A DNA stretch of 64,000 nt from Blattamonas nauphoetae (lineage: Eukaryota; Preaxostyla; Oxymonadida): NCBI GenBank assembly GCA_033064195.1, contig JARBJD010000010.1, forward strand, positions 496,001 through 560,000, read 5' to 3'. A program made the translations under genes and the position numbers. The notes under the pieces are model-generated. The model searched no databases. It saw only the letters and a list, made by a program, of their open reading frames with translations, and was not told the origin of the DNA. Of this stretch, positions 55,201 to 64,000 are shown piece by piece (the stretch's first letter is position 1; each line of letters opens with the position of its first letter).

Positions 55201-55245
55201 TTTCATTTTCGCCAGTGGTAATGGAGTTTTTTTGGAATAATGCAT
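49276..55245 (-). CDS. FANCM/Mph1-type DNA helicase
   Basis: A single exon of 1989 residues from ATG 55245. After a disordered N-terminal 125 residues comes IRRYQLQITETALFHNTLVC with Walker A LPTGLGKT (about 158-165). DEAH follows at about 261-264 and SAT in GLSATPGT. The Hef/FANCM-type helical insert begins near FYHILTLSLQRLAKLG. The second RecA lobe has RVIVFSEFRDSVGEIAAQLN, STSIGEEGLDIGEVDLCVLF and RFAQRIGRTGRKKEGKVVML. These are the hallmarks of the archaeal Hef/FANCM/Mph1 branch, which remodels stalled forks and D-loops. The C-terminal half is very acidic, Ser/Pro-rich and disordered (for example EEDEEEDEECFADDDAECDE). No ERCC4 nuclease or HhH domain was seen there, as in yeast Mph1. No introns are needed. 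Confidence 0.92.
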   Translation of the reverse strand: MHYSKKTPLPLAKMKSKANFVQSNVLTRRKHYNHPLPINRPIKPTIQVAKAQRFNPMKEEFIHSPRKVPQPKDETTPANSQPSTSQIISPSKLSQTLPPPVPFSPSSCVPAPTSSFFPQPSNQTMSKWLFPTSPDGSIRRYQLQITETALFHNTLVCLPTGLGKTLIASVVAYNFLRWFPTGKVVFMAPTRQLLTQQRKACQKVMGVKKDAVIVMTGQRERGTRKAEWESRRLFFVTPHILQNDAEAGIVPGRSIVCVILDEAHRAIGKDAMAQSIRSLEASRLKHFVEWRRKCQASSSSQHETSTTDGFESIQADPTTKYSISSADKEAFLAHDTGFRIIGLSATPGTNEIDIQHILTNLRIEKIEVRDEFDADLQAFTHTKQFETVSVPLSSSIQNVQRLFYHILTLSLQRLAKLGCDLDIRAEFLRMSVLLQARESYRQHQRAEREAAPATPFPIMNRNPNQAAVEGEFGVLLSLVQGIRLLKDHGVQSFRNFLVRFQEDPKSRARKNLISSRDWTDLIAMVNDMGTSGITHPKIDALKTILTQHFAQFKEKEKEKVGEGGQEDANETRVIVFSEFRDSVGEIAAQLNQLDPQLIRAAPFVGKGGASVASKKKAKPITDPSHLFTVGIDTRQTDRDQSLTLAKFRTGEYNVIVSTSIGEEGLDIGEVDLCVLFDTPPSYTRFAQRIGRTGRKKEGKVVMLVVGGDSGSKPIDILAGHDRKRRKMVGLLKEAMMYENTLKANERQMKQSTITAYFDANHSNTTSNVMAPVLPAQTGTHRWHFAPANRIIGEPLPLLEYVMVEMDDGDLSGNESDEDSEEAKRKEKERKKQEKEDKERLRKEEIEQRKRERSDKMLQKAIERDLVNRGITNEKNTLRGKSVASILKMRKQADKAEKTGADTKPKTERKKTKKTPIVETKLTEISDMQREEIEAHFLRAGLPFGDDPPPAESEMLRDENTTKFRMSSWVKDVLELSLPRNERGLTTVTDALHLASDSSLLVPSALDTRNSSLLKDVVVHSLATVDTEDLFDFDEYDPTIFDVDDETLLDNPHHGDYSPPTTTLNEHVVQNRMKIVYDDSSFSPDLSTPSIKRTPFSQRVSQLVQEHEKRTPVKSLHEMNSQSKQHTTHHSPSSQFWRIGPTHKSPKRALYQPQLPNEDDLNNFAENLENRKIRLISNYFDSQPFSISQKDDGQVHVLSDLEPVPISQLETPQKIRDESDHPPVIADPHVEQESDDFGAEMALDKDEKGQENQELPAMSEAHQIASVDDEWDVDSVNTHEQHLLETHHDPPHEDLPLEPLLEAPPLERSSSKPESLETKIDFRPASALFSPPLSAGIPENEPPSVHIVSSGPIKPDSPVLSDTSKTLGLPRRGSGLKAMLGRIRAHQFTLPEDKEQEEPAEIDCIPVIPQPSLSIPAPRSAPLSNPPPLPPTPVILSPTTGAPSLDSRFKRLRRLPSSISMAQADHPPLNPSNPPLSPKLSELKAVFAPPRQQPIFQKKSSHTTRAARLERRARKNQMRTKKLALSLFDDEASSTSNEDSAEARKKIGPIKKIKRREAEPSEDDETVEEEDESLSGFIIRTSQVSDEEGQTHNNALYLQSLLTPPVRRTTPDPKQKIKPEAKALKRPVLWTEREEEGDEAEEEEEVDLLQFGRGLYRTPKKQSKLSFIPDTSQIERYRREDKEFRRKQKEIREGRRDQQNEEDEEEDEECFADDDAECDEVDDDADTVISEAEENDEEALRDLLDNPDDVDDEIDDTAPFPETHQLVRASVSLGVLFSPTVPTRSSLTVRTLSFHTGLSSLERQQSPHVPIAPRNSSQTALLNKNNSSDSGSGPLQFRVSSLPRGRNTQPQIQHQTTLTPHLSTSNSSPNSISSQHIHSPPQHLHSPPQRVQTLSLLPDPQDDIDQWDSASENTADWNSDSEDVNAALKQAVEIDPIESEDNWDDESSAQWESADTGRHEGHPPNVETLPRVTNSSQIEQNSDDDWNDDE

Positions 55246-56061
55246 AGGTTCTCTGAGGTAAGATATCGGAATAGATGATTTTTCTTCGTTTGCTCGTTCA
55301 TTCGTCCTGTGAAAGAACGATGTGATTGGATTGAGCGTAGGATCCGATGTAATTTGCCGGGAGAGAATATTTCGATCTAAAGAGAGATATGAAGAGGAAA
55401 TGAATATAAATTGAGATATTTATGGCCATTTTTGAGGGGTAGAAGTCAAATGATAGTAAAAAGTGAAAAGTCATTGGTCAAACTGGTTTCTCGTTCAGGT
55501 TCGAAAATCTGAAGTGGTTCAGTATGGTCGGAATTCATTTGTAAGACTTGATGACAATTAGGGTTCATTCATGGTTAGTGTCAATGACCATACTAATTTA
55601 TTTCCTCATGGGTTCAAACATATTTTTTCTCACGTGATAATCAGCTCCTCATCAGCCTCTCATCACCCTTCATTCCAATCACCTCTCCTATCTGATGCTC
55701 TTAACCAATTCAATCATATCATTAAACGATGGTCCTCCCAAGAATTCACTTGTTATAATTTTCATCAACATGGTTCATTTTTTCACTGATCTGACAGGTG
55801 TAGACAGTTTTATTGGATGAATGGTCGAATAGATGTTATTCAATGGGACCAACGTCTCTATTGTTCCCTCAAAACATTGATGGTTCCCCTGTCAGACATC
55901 TCGCTGAGAATCTCACACAAACATTGAATTCTTCTTGAACATTCAACCTAATTCATAATATTCTCAACATATTCCGAACGACGTCACAATAAGTATGAAT
56001 TCATCAAATCCCGATGCCAGGGTTTTAAATAAACATGAGATGTGTTTTAACTTAGACATAA
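55246..56061. other. No recognisable gene
   Basis: About 0.8 kb between the helicase and CHMP1 genes. The only sizeable ORF (55571-55789, plus) has no family resemblance. No repeat, tRNA or structured element was seen. The 5' end next to 55245 presumably holds the helicase promoter. Confidence 0.4.
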
Positions 56062-56814
56062 CTAATCGCTTGCGAGTAAAGCAGCCAGCCTCTTCTCTAC
56101 GTCATCCTGCTGTTGCTGTTCGATCTGTTGTTGGGCTGGAGTCACCTTAATTTCGCCAGTTGTTTTGACCTTGCCGAACTCTTGGTCCTTGTGCATATTC
56201 TCTTCGGCAACCATTTGTTCAATCAAATTTTCAACCTCATTCTGTTGTGGATCAATGAAAAGAGTTAAGAAATGAGAAAGAGATGGACAGACATTTGCTA
56301 CTTGTCCACTGGTTACTTGATCCAGCTGAGATGTGAGAACCTTGAAGAGTGATGAAAAGGTGTAAATGAATATACAGAATCCATGACGTCGATTTTATCA
56401 AATTGCATTTGGAAATTGTCGAGAATTCCGTTGATCTGTCGTGAGGGAGGATGAAACCATGTAAAAGGAGGAATATCACACCTTATTCAAGTCCATGTTT
56501 GCAGATGCGGATTGAAGTCCTTGACAAGCCATTTCAATGTTGCCAACGACGCTTTTCATTGATTGCTGCATTTCAATTTGGGAACGAACACCATCGATTC
56601 GAGACGACATTGTTAAAAACATCTTTGAGCAATTCTTTTCACGAATGGCGTTTTCTGCATAGATCTTGGCCCCTTCGGTATTTCCTTGCTTTATTGCTTT
56701 CTGAATGAGTTGTTTTTGCTTGTTCATTTCCTTCAGACGCTTTTGAGATTGCTTTTCAAGGGTCCTGGAAGTGAGTTTCAGTTGAAATAGGGTATCATAA
56801 AGTTTTTGGTCCAT
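56062..56814 (-). CDS. CHMP1/Did2 ESCRT-III protein
   Basis: ESCRT-III subunit for membrane scission and Vps4 recruitment. It starts MDQKLYDTLFQLKLTSRTLE, like CHMP1's 'LFxLKFTxKxLxR'. It continues AIKQGNTEGAKIYAENAIRE, the strongest CHMP1 signature (KGNxExARIYAENAIR), then KMFLTMSSRIDGVRSQIEMQ and ACQGLQSASANMDLNKV. Several short introns follow. The last exon reads KTTGEIKVTPAQQQIEQQQQ and ends VEKRLAALLASD, a MIM1-type motif for binding the Vps4 MIT domain. Spliced length of about 190-200 residues fits the family. The start is the first ATG and is well aligned with CHMP1. Confidence 0.88.
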
Positions 56815-57143
56815 TTCAGAAGAACTGTGAAGAAACTTTTATTTTGGCTCGATCCAGAATCCATCATTCATGTCAGTCGATTCGAGAGATAGAGTTGACC
56901 CAATTGGAGTTTAAAAGTGTCGTTTGAGAAGAAAAATGAAGTAGCACATCTATATGTGCCATGAGAACCTGAAAGAGGCAAGCTGTCATTCTCAACACAA
57001 AAATACTGACAAACGATTGATTTTAGTTGGTGATTTTCACTTCTCTCGAAAGTTTGTGAGTATTCACTCCAATTTGTTTGAAAATAGAGCCTTAAATGTC
57101 ATATATATGATTGGATGAACACAACCACGTGACGAGAAGCTTA

Positions 57144-60100
57144 TCATCGTTTCCCATTTGGGAAAAAGTGAGCAGTAACGTAGTTTGTCTTATGGAACTT
57201 CTGGAGAGCAAGAACGAGAGGATCCTTGACTGGTTCTCCCTCCGTTCTTCTCTGTGATTTCGATTGGATGCTCTGAAGTTGGGTTTGAGACACGAGCAGG
57301 ACATCTCCCAATCGGTACGGGACTTTGAGATAAGTTGACATGGCCATCTGAACAGTGGGGCGTTGAGAGTCGCCCTTGGAATGATGACTGGAGCGGTACA
57401 GGTCGCGGAAGAGTTTGAGATTGACGTTTTTGAGAGTTGGGATGTTCACCTTGTTCATCATCGACTTCTTCAGCAGGCTTGTCCGAGGGAGTGTCTGCAT
57501 TCGCGAAGGAATGAGGTTGATGAGTTTGTGGACGAGTCCGATTGTGTTGACAAACGTGTTCACAGTCTGCCAATCAACCGGAACGAACCGTCCACCGAGC
57601 ATGACATGTGATGTGGTATATTGAATATGTCTTGGGACCGTCGTGATTAGAGGTGGCGCGGCAAGGCTTGTGTAGGAGCGAAGGAAGTAGAAATCCGGGT
57701 CGAGGGAATGTTTCTCATTGGATATCTTATTTCGATGATGGCTGAGAAACGTGTTTCGGTACGCGGATGATGTGGAGAACGACGGAGAATGCCCAATCAT
57801 ATGCAACGACGGAAACGCAAGTCTTTGGTGTTTATCTTTTGGGTCAAACGGGAATAACGGGTCCATATTCTGTGCCCGCATCAGGTCTTCCCGCTGCTTG
57901 ATCCAATCCTCCGAGAAATGCACTCCTCTGTACCAGTTCCGCTGATTCCGGCGTCGATATTCGGCGAGCGTCCGCTCAATCTTCCTCGCATAATCCCCAA
58001 CTGTCACGTCTCCCGTTTGCGCCTGCGTCTTGTGCTGTGCCCGTGTTCCTCTCCCACGTGCGATTACTTTGGAGAGGAACTTGTGTGACGTGATTTTCTG
58101 GAATTTGTCTTTGGACATGAAGACTGAAAAGGGACTCTTCCAATAATACTTGAGAAGAGGCGAGCGATTCTCGTCGTCGATCCCCACCAACACATCGTCC
58201 AGCATGTTTTCTTTGTTCGCCTTGATCTCAAACTGGATATTTTGGGCGTCTGTCTCCAGAGCATCGATGAGATCGGACGTGGTGAAGTTCTCGATTGGGT
58301 CTTCTTTTTTCCGGCTGCTGACGATGGTCGGGAAGAACAATTGGGGCGGTGTGTTCTCGTCGAGGAAAGGGCTGATGAATTGCGTGAACTTCCGTTCCTG
58401 GATGAGATGGAGGAGTTGTTCATACTGGAATGTGTTTGATTTGTGGGCAGCGTGTAAAAGAATTGTGACAATGCGGACAACCGTGGAGAACATGAACCTG
58501 GAATTGTTGTGAGTGATCACACTAAAGGAAGGGCACGGAATCTGTGTCGAATAATTCAGTGTGGGGAAGCTGATTGGTTCGATGTGGTCGAGTCGTCGAA
58601 GATGAGCGGGGAAGCTCAAGCAGTGGTGTGCTGCGTCGTGCGGTGTGTTCGCCGCCTCCGCAAAGCACATGTTGACGTCCTCTTTCATCAGAGTGACTGG
58701 GACCGACACGATCTTGAGAAATGGCGGTACTTCCGAAAGTGATTGGGACATGTCGACAACTTTCACGGTTTCTGTTTTGTTTTGGAGATGGTGCAGACGA
58801 TAGGCAAGTTTGGAGGAAGCATCTTGCTGGTGGTGGCCAGGAAGCTTCTGTGCACCCTCGGGAGCCTCTAACTCCAGCCCCATCAGAGATTTGAATCCTT
58901 TGTGGTGTTGGAATGTTTTCTTGACGTCGTTGGGGTTTTGGATTGAGAAGAAAGCGCTGTGAGTGAGAAGGACGACTCGTACGATGGAATATGAGAAGAG
59001 GGAGAGGAAGGGGGAGATGGTGTTGTAGAGGGTATCAAACGGTGTGAGGTGATCCTTCGGGAAGAGTGTTCGAGGCGGAACAGACAGTGGAGGAGGGCGG
59101 AGTGACGATGTGTGATGGTACGAATCCCACTCTTTCGCGAACTCGTTAACACGTGCTGGAGAATTGAAATAAGAGTGACTGGAGCGGGAATTGATCAGAG
59201 GTGAGAAATACATCGCGGCACGGCGATCGATGGTGCCTGGTGTGGCCGATCCCTCCATCGGGGGGATGGTGATTGGAGGGAGGAGGGCCTCGCGGTACCG
59301 TTTGGTCTGTTTCAGATGCCAGTTTCCTACGTTTGCATCAGAAGCCTCACCACGTGCTCTGTTTGTGTCACGTGTGGATGGCCGTCTGCTCAACGAGCTT
59401 GGCTGTGGACTGTCATCAAAGTCAACGTCAGAGTCATCTTCATTCTGATCGTCGAAATCTTTCTCGTTCGGATCAATCTTCTTCAAGTCCTCTGGATCCA
59501 GCTTCTTATCCCAGTGCTCATTCCTCTGATGATCCATCGACATCACAAACGACAAGTCCCCATCCGGTGCTGGCGGAAGAGGGGCGCCTAAATTGGCGTA
59601 TCGAGGATCGTAAAAATCTCGATTGTCGAGTGTGAGGGTGCGGAAGTAGGGATAAGGGGGGAGATCGTACTTGGTGACGTATCGTTTGAAGAGCGGCTCA
59701 ATCAATTTGTAGCGTCCAACGACTTGTTTCTCGTAGGGCGATTGTTGATGGAACCAGAACAGAGGAGCGAACGCTGCACGAGAACTTTGAAGAGTTGTCA
59801 CGCTGTCCTTGATGATCGGAAGAGCCTCGCGAAACGAATGCGGAACGAATGGCCGGATTGGAAGGATGCGGTCTTCGGATTTGGAGAGGTAGTCGCAGAG
59901 CCAGTTGATGTAATACGGAGGGAAGGAGGGATCTGCCTTGTGTTGGAATGGGTACAGAGCGTTTGGAACTTTGACAGGAGGGAGGAGTTCAGGTGTGGGG
60001 AGGTGATAGATGTCTATCTTGGCTTCATTTGTTTGATCAGGTTGTTCTTCCATCGCTGTGTTTGGCTGTTTCAGTGCTGAAACGGATTCTGTCGGTGCTG

Positions 60101-62574
60101 GATGTTTGTTGCAATCTTCAGGATTGGCGAATGGGTTTGGTCTTCTTCTCCTCCTCACGCCTTTTGGGAAGGCCGGTTTTTCCATTCGGACGGGGTTCCT
60201 CCTCTTCAGATAATCGAAGTGGATGGCAAAGGGACTTGGAGAATCGTGGGCCGAGATGTGATTATTCTTCGGATTGCTTCTCGGATTCTCCTGAATCCGA
60301 TTTGGGGCATCGAGTGATCCTGTTGGTGCTCGATACGGACAGAACACTCGGAGAACAGAGCTGTAATTGCGAGGGGGCTGGGCAGTTGTGTTGATGTTGA
60401 GTGGGAAGACTTCTCCCTGCGGATTGGTGGCAACGTCAACGTCTCCAATGTGAGTCTCGATCTCCTTCCCTTTGCTGTTCTTCTTCTTCTTTCGCTCGTT
60501 CACAACGTTATCCTCCATCACTGTGAACTCCATCACAGGACAGACACCTGCGGGAATCGGGAAGTTCTTGAGGAACTTGGATGACTCTGGGAGGGTTGGA
60601 ATGTGCTCGAGTTCGAAGTTGTGTGAGTTGAGATAAAAATACAGGGCGAATTTGGGATTATTATTCGATGCTTTTGGGAGGAGGCGGCGTTGGAGTTCCC
60701 GTTGTGCCTTTTCGTGTGGCTTTTGCTTCTGTTCCGGTGGGTTGAAGGGAAGGGCTGCACTTTTGAACCGCTGCTGGCCGTGCTGACCTTCGATTTTTCC
60801 GAGCTGCTCGAAGTCGAAATTAGCGATGAAATTGCATGAGCAACTTCTGTTGAACTGGTTATTGTCATGTTTGATTGGAATTGAATGGACTTCGGAATTT
60901 GGGGGAGGGAGACACGTAAAGAGCGAGAAGTTCATGTTTGACATTTCGAGGTAGAAATCACGTTGAGGAGTGACGGAAAAAAGGAGACATTTCTCCAGCA
61001 ATGCCAAAATTCGATGAAAAGGAGGTCTGAACAATCCCAATCCTGTTGAATCATCGGCGGGTTTGGATTGAAAACGAGGTTCTGTCGTTTGGACGATAAT
61101 TTCCTGCCCATAGCTTGAAAAGTGGGTAAACATGGCAATTAGGAAGGCAGAGATGTTCACATGGATATCTTCTCCCTCTTCTGGAAACAGAGGAGGGATG
61201 ACAGTTTTGTCCTTTTTGTGCCTCGAATGATATCCATATTCACCCCTCGCTTTATCCATAATTGCTTCATCAAGAGTTTCGGATTCTCCGTAGAGGTTTG
61301 GTGGCGCATCAGGCGTGATGTAAGCGTAAGATGGTGCCAGATTGTCTGGTGGGGCGTCTTCCGGCTGTTGTGGTGGTTGATTCTGAGAATGATCGGAGTG
61401 TAAAGAAATGGTTTGGTCAGAGCCGTGATATGATGTCTCATCGGAATTGCTTATTTCATTTGTTTGTTGTGTGGTTTTACTCAATGAATTCTTTGAAGAT
61501 GAAGCTGTCTCATTGTCGCTTGACTGATTCGAAAGTTTATGTGAATCTTGTTCTTCATTGTTAGGGCCGTCTGAAATTGAGCTAAGTTGTGACTGTCGAT
61601 CAGAGAGGTATTTGCTTGACGGATTTACATTATGGACCGTCGTAAGAACGGAAAATAACGATGAAACGCGTGGGTTGCGAGCAAATTGTGGTTTGAAGAA
61701 TCGCTTTGTTGATGAAGGAATTAGATCGTCGGGTACAATCACTGGGAGGAATGACGGGCTCCCAACGAGCTGATAATCCACGTGTGTCTCAGGAACGAGT
61801 CGCTCATTGAGAAGGGTAAATAAAGTGGGATCATGGTGGTTGTATATAAGCAGATTGTGAAGAAGAAACAGAATATTGTTCAGAAAATGAGTCAGACAAT
61901 GAGGACAGTGGCTCCAAACATAATCATGATCTCCAAAAAGTTTGACCTTCTTCCCAAAATATTCGGTAAATTGGGAACGAAGAATATCGTTCTTTGATCT
62001 GACAAGTGGGAAGTTGAGCCCTTCTGAGGACACCCAAAGAAGGTTTTGGCACAGGAGACGATATCCATTTCGAATGAAAAGATATCGATTTGAGAAAATA
62101 GAAACATCTTTTGAGACTGTGAGAAGGAGACGAAGAGATGTCTCTTGTTTTTCAGGGATTATTGTTGGATGGATGATTCGTGGAAGGCCTTGTGTCAAGG
62201 AAACCAATTGAAGGATGGCAATAGATCTATCAGAAAATTGTGTCGAATCGAGTTTCCCAATGCATCTGTCTAGGACCTTGACCAGTGTCAATTTGTCGAG
62301 ATCGTTTGCCAAGAAGTCATTGCATTCTTTGGAGGATAGAGAAGAATGAAAAAAGACCCGGAAACTCCTTGAAAAGGTAGGCTGTTCCCAGAAGGGAATC
62401 CAGCTCTTCGTTAGGTGCGAATGACGCTAATTCATCCTGTATCGGCTCGAGGTCGGTTGGGAGGTAATCAGTTAGTAGCTAAAGAAATGTCAAACAAAAT
62501 CCGTAGTGAATACCTGATCAGACTGATAGGGGTATGAATAAGCCGCTGGATTTTGTGCCGGTAAAGCAGTTGTC
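57144..62574 (-). CDS. Large protein of about 1770 residues, tentatively STRIP/Far11-like
   Basis: Three exons: ATG 62574 (MTTALPAQNPAAYSYPYQSD), a short middle exon (LLTDYLPTDLEPIQDELASF ... TAYLFKEFP) and a huge last exon. The N-terminal 150 residues are helical and reminiscent of an armadillo-type domain (LTLVKVLDRCIGKL; AILQLVSLTQGLPR). A disordered Gln/Ser/Asn-rich region of about 150 residues follows. Later parts mix conserved-looking, aromatic-rich stretches (DYLSKSEDRILPIRPFVPHS; PYFRTLTLDNRDFYDPRYAN) with acidic linkers. The C-terminus includes VHKLINLIPSRMQTLPRTSL ... NLKLFRDLY, which loosely recalls the end of STRIP/Far11 proteins ('INKLxKxKxxRxxxLxxxxxxxxLKK...LKLFKxQ'). That comparison is weak; the function is best treated as unknown. 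No enzyme motif, signal peptide or clear membrane segment was seen. Confidence 0.75.
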
Positions 62575-62865
62575 ATCCAGAGACATTTCACCAACCCATT
62601 TTAAATTATTCAACACTGAAAACCAGTGAACGACAATCTACTCTTCGGAGTCAACTACAAGATTCAGAATGGCACCCGATGGAGTCAATTTCAGGTTGAT
62701 AAGTAATAAAACCACTCGACAATCACTAAATTAACAATAAAATGCTCATCTATTCATTTCTTTCTCTTCAAACTGCGACTAGCATTTTGCCACCTCTCAT
62801 GGGGTTCACCACACATTTGTGAGTTTTTGTTTCTTGATCAAAGCAGTAGCAAAGAGGCTCTTTGT
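62575..62865. promoter_or_regulatory. Upstream region of the 1770-residue protein gene
   Basis: About 290 bp without an ORF between the start at 62574 and the doubtful ORF ending at 62866. It presumably contains the promoter. No specific motif was recognised. Confidence 0.3.
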
Positions 62866-63165
62866 TCAAACACTCCGAAGAAGAGACAAAGCTGGGTTTC
62901 CAAACTGAATTTGGCTCGAATTCACATCTTGAACAAAATTCATTCGACCCATCATCTTGTCAATCATTGGATAGAGAGATTGATCGAGTGAGGTGGCAAG
63001 AAATTCGTTCAGCAGACTTGTGACGACTAGAGAGTGAAGAAAACAGCGGACAGAGGAAGTGAACGAACAACATTCTGGAATCGGTTTCCCAGTGAGGAAT
63101 TCAGCTGCATCTTCACAGAAATTATGGCAGTTGTCTCGGAGGTGATTGCACGTGGCCACTGACAT
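62866..63165 (-). CDS. Hypothetical ORF, gene model uncertain
   Basis: A 99-codon reading from ATG 63165: MSVATCNHLRDNCHNFCEDA then AEFLTGKPIPECCSFTSSVR. It continues LHSLVVTSLLNEFLATSLDQ and LYPMIDKMMGRMNFVQDVNS. It looks helical and Cys-containing rather than random, and the frame stays open a little upstream (ETRQFAPSIAPF). Further upstream (about 63220-63330), IPGNTQIDQATFEQY in another frame could be a preceding exon, but no good splice pair joins them. Family unknown; it could be a decayed gene. Confidence 0.35.
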   Translation of the reverse strand: MSVATCNHLRDNCHNFCEDAAEFLTGKPIPECCSFTSSVRCFLHSLVVTSLLNEFLATSLDQSLYPMIDKMMGRMNFVQDVNSSQIQFGNPALSLLRSV

Positions 63166-63229
63166 GAATGGAGCGATAGAGGGAGCAAATTGGCGTGTTT
63201 CGGAATCAATTCATTTCAATATTGTTCAA

Positions 63230-63840
63230 AAGTGGCTTGGTCAATCTGAGTATTTCCAGGAATGTCAGAGAAAAAGAAAAAAGGATGATGGAAAAAAGTG
63301 ACTGAATACTCTGTCACTTTCCACGGAGCTCCGGCTTGTGAAATGCCATGTCAAAAGAAAGGTGAAAGAGTATTGCGGAGACGAACAAACAGGAGGGTCT
63401 CGGAGGGAAAGAGAAATGTCTGAGAAATTGATGATAAGAGAATTAAACCTGCTGATTTCATTACCATAGGAGTATTCATAGCCAGTAGATGAGTAATTCT
63501 CAATGAAATGATGCAAATTATATATGAGCGTGGAAAAAAATCAAATTTTACAGAATTAAGATTTAGTTGTTGAGTACACATGAGAAAGATGAATTTATAG
63601 ATTTCAAGCCTGATCGCGCATGAAATGGCCTTTTTAAGATCAACACATTTTTGCATACTTTTTATTGCAAAACAAGTTCTAAGACAGGGAAAGGATGGAA
63701 AACAACAAAAAAAGAGGTCTCCATGTGAGACAATGGAAATAAACCGTCCATTAGACCCAAACTGAATGAAGTATGGTTTTTTGAAATGTTACGGTTGATG
63801 CAAATTTATGAGGGTTATTTTAAATATAAGGTCGATAAAT
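63230..63840. other. No recognisable gene
   Basis: The A/T-rich sequence has only short ORFs. Apart from the possible upstream exon of the preceding ORF (to about 63520) I see nothing supported here. Confidence 0.35.
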
Positions 63841-63856
63841 CTGAATGAAGTGACTT

Positions 63857-63945
63857 CTATTTGAATAGGGTACGATCCTAATTGAATCGAAAGAGTTCTT
63901 TCAAAAGAACAGGGTTATTTCAAAATAACCAAGTTCTTTCAAATT
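63857..63945. repeat. Cluster of short perfect palindromes
   Basis: Three near-adjacent inverted repeats with the same kind of centre: CTATTTGAATAG (63857-63868), GTTCTTTCAAAAGAAC (63895-63910) and GGTTATTTCAAAATAACC (63913-63930). They are followed by another GTTCTTTCAAA half-site. The stems are 5-8 bp with a two-base centre. They could be protein-binding dyads, hairpin-forming sequence or an end of a mobile element that continues beyond the window. Confidence 0.55.
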
Positions 63946-64000
63946 AAGACCCACAACAAAACATTTTTGTCAGTTAACACTCTTAATTCACCTGAGATCC

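Noticed and set aside
1-64000. LTR elements, Polintons or other virus-like fossils
   Set aside because: No reverse transcriptase, integrase, capsid, protease or polymerase-B signature was seen in any frame. All mobile elements recognised are plain DNA transposons or their non-autonomous relatives.
1-64000. tRNA, rRNA genes or CRISPR arrays
   Set aside because: No cloverleaf-like A/B boxes with matching arms, no rRNA sequence and no regularly spaced repeats were noticed. A covariance-model scan would be needed to exclude tRNAs formally.

Overview
The window is nuclear DNA of a unicellular eukaryote. Most genes carry very short GT-AG introns (about 30-75 nt). Genes lie tens to a few hundred bases apart, and many proteins carry long Ser/Pro/Thr-rich or acidic disordered stretches. 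A CFAP57-type ciliary protein shows that the organism builds a flagellum. The code is standard: TAA, TAG and TGA all end host genes. Gene style and the mixture of DNA transposons would fit a metamonad flagellate such as an oxymonad, but that placement is an inference and was not tested.

Positions 1-13100 are repeat-rich and gene-poor. They hold several copies of one family of terminal-inverted-repeat elements of about 570-610 bp, a small foldback element, a Merlin-type transposase remnant, a decayed Mps1/TTK-like kinase, and a dead pogo-type transposon. The pogo element sits inside what was once an open reading frame. One orphan ORF (12217-12675) and a pair of direct repeats close this part. 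No LTR element, Polinton or other virus-like fossil was recognised.

Positions 13160-23330 are a dense host block: an LCAT-like lipase/acyltransferase with a very long insert, a Ctf8 sliding-clamp-loader subunit starting 61 bp away on the other strand, a CDK11-like kinase, an unusual fusion of an RBR ubiquitin ligase with a PARP domain, an AMPK-gamma/SNF4 CBS protein and a flavodoxin-like protein. A second pogo element, apparently with an intact spliced transposase, lies at 23508-25457.

Positions 26480-49160 read mostly rightwards. They carry an AGPAT-type acyltransferase, a small PCI-like protein, importin beta, CFAP57, a two-HMG-box protein with a 7-nt microexon, a TRF4/TUTase-like nucleotidyltransferase, a NOP53-like ribosome factor, a zinc-knuckle protein, a cyclin, a CCCH-type protein, and (leftwards) the Pol III repressor MAF1.

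Positions 49270-62580 read leftwards: a FANCM/Mph1-type helicase, the ESCRT-III protein CHMP1, and a protein of about 1770 residues that I can only tentatively compare with STRIP/Far11. The last 1.4 kb has one doubtful small ORF and a run of short palindromes. The genes are mainly unlinked housekeeping functions (cell cycle, DNA repair, ribosome and tRNA supply, trafficking, flagellum, lipid metabolism). I see no operon-like pathway. Gene starts and exon joins were read by eye.
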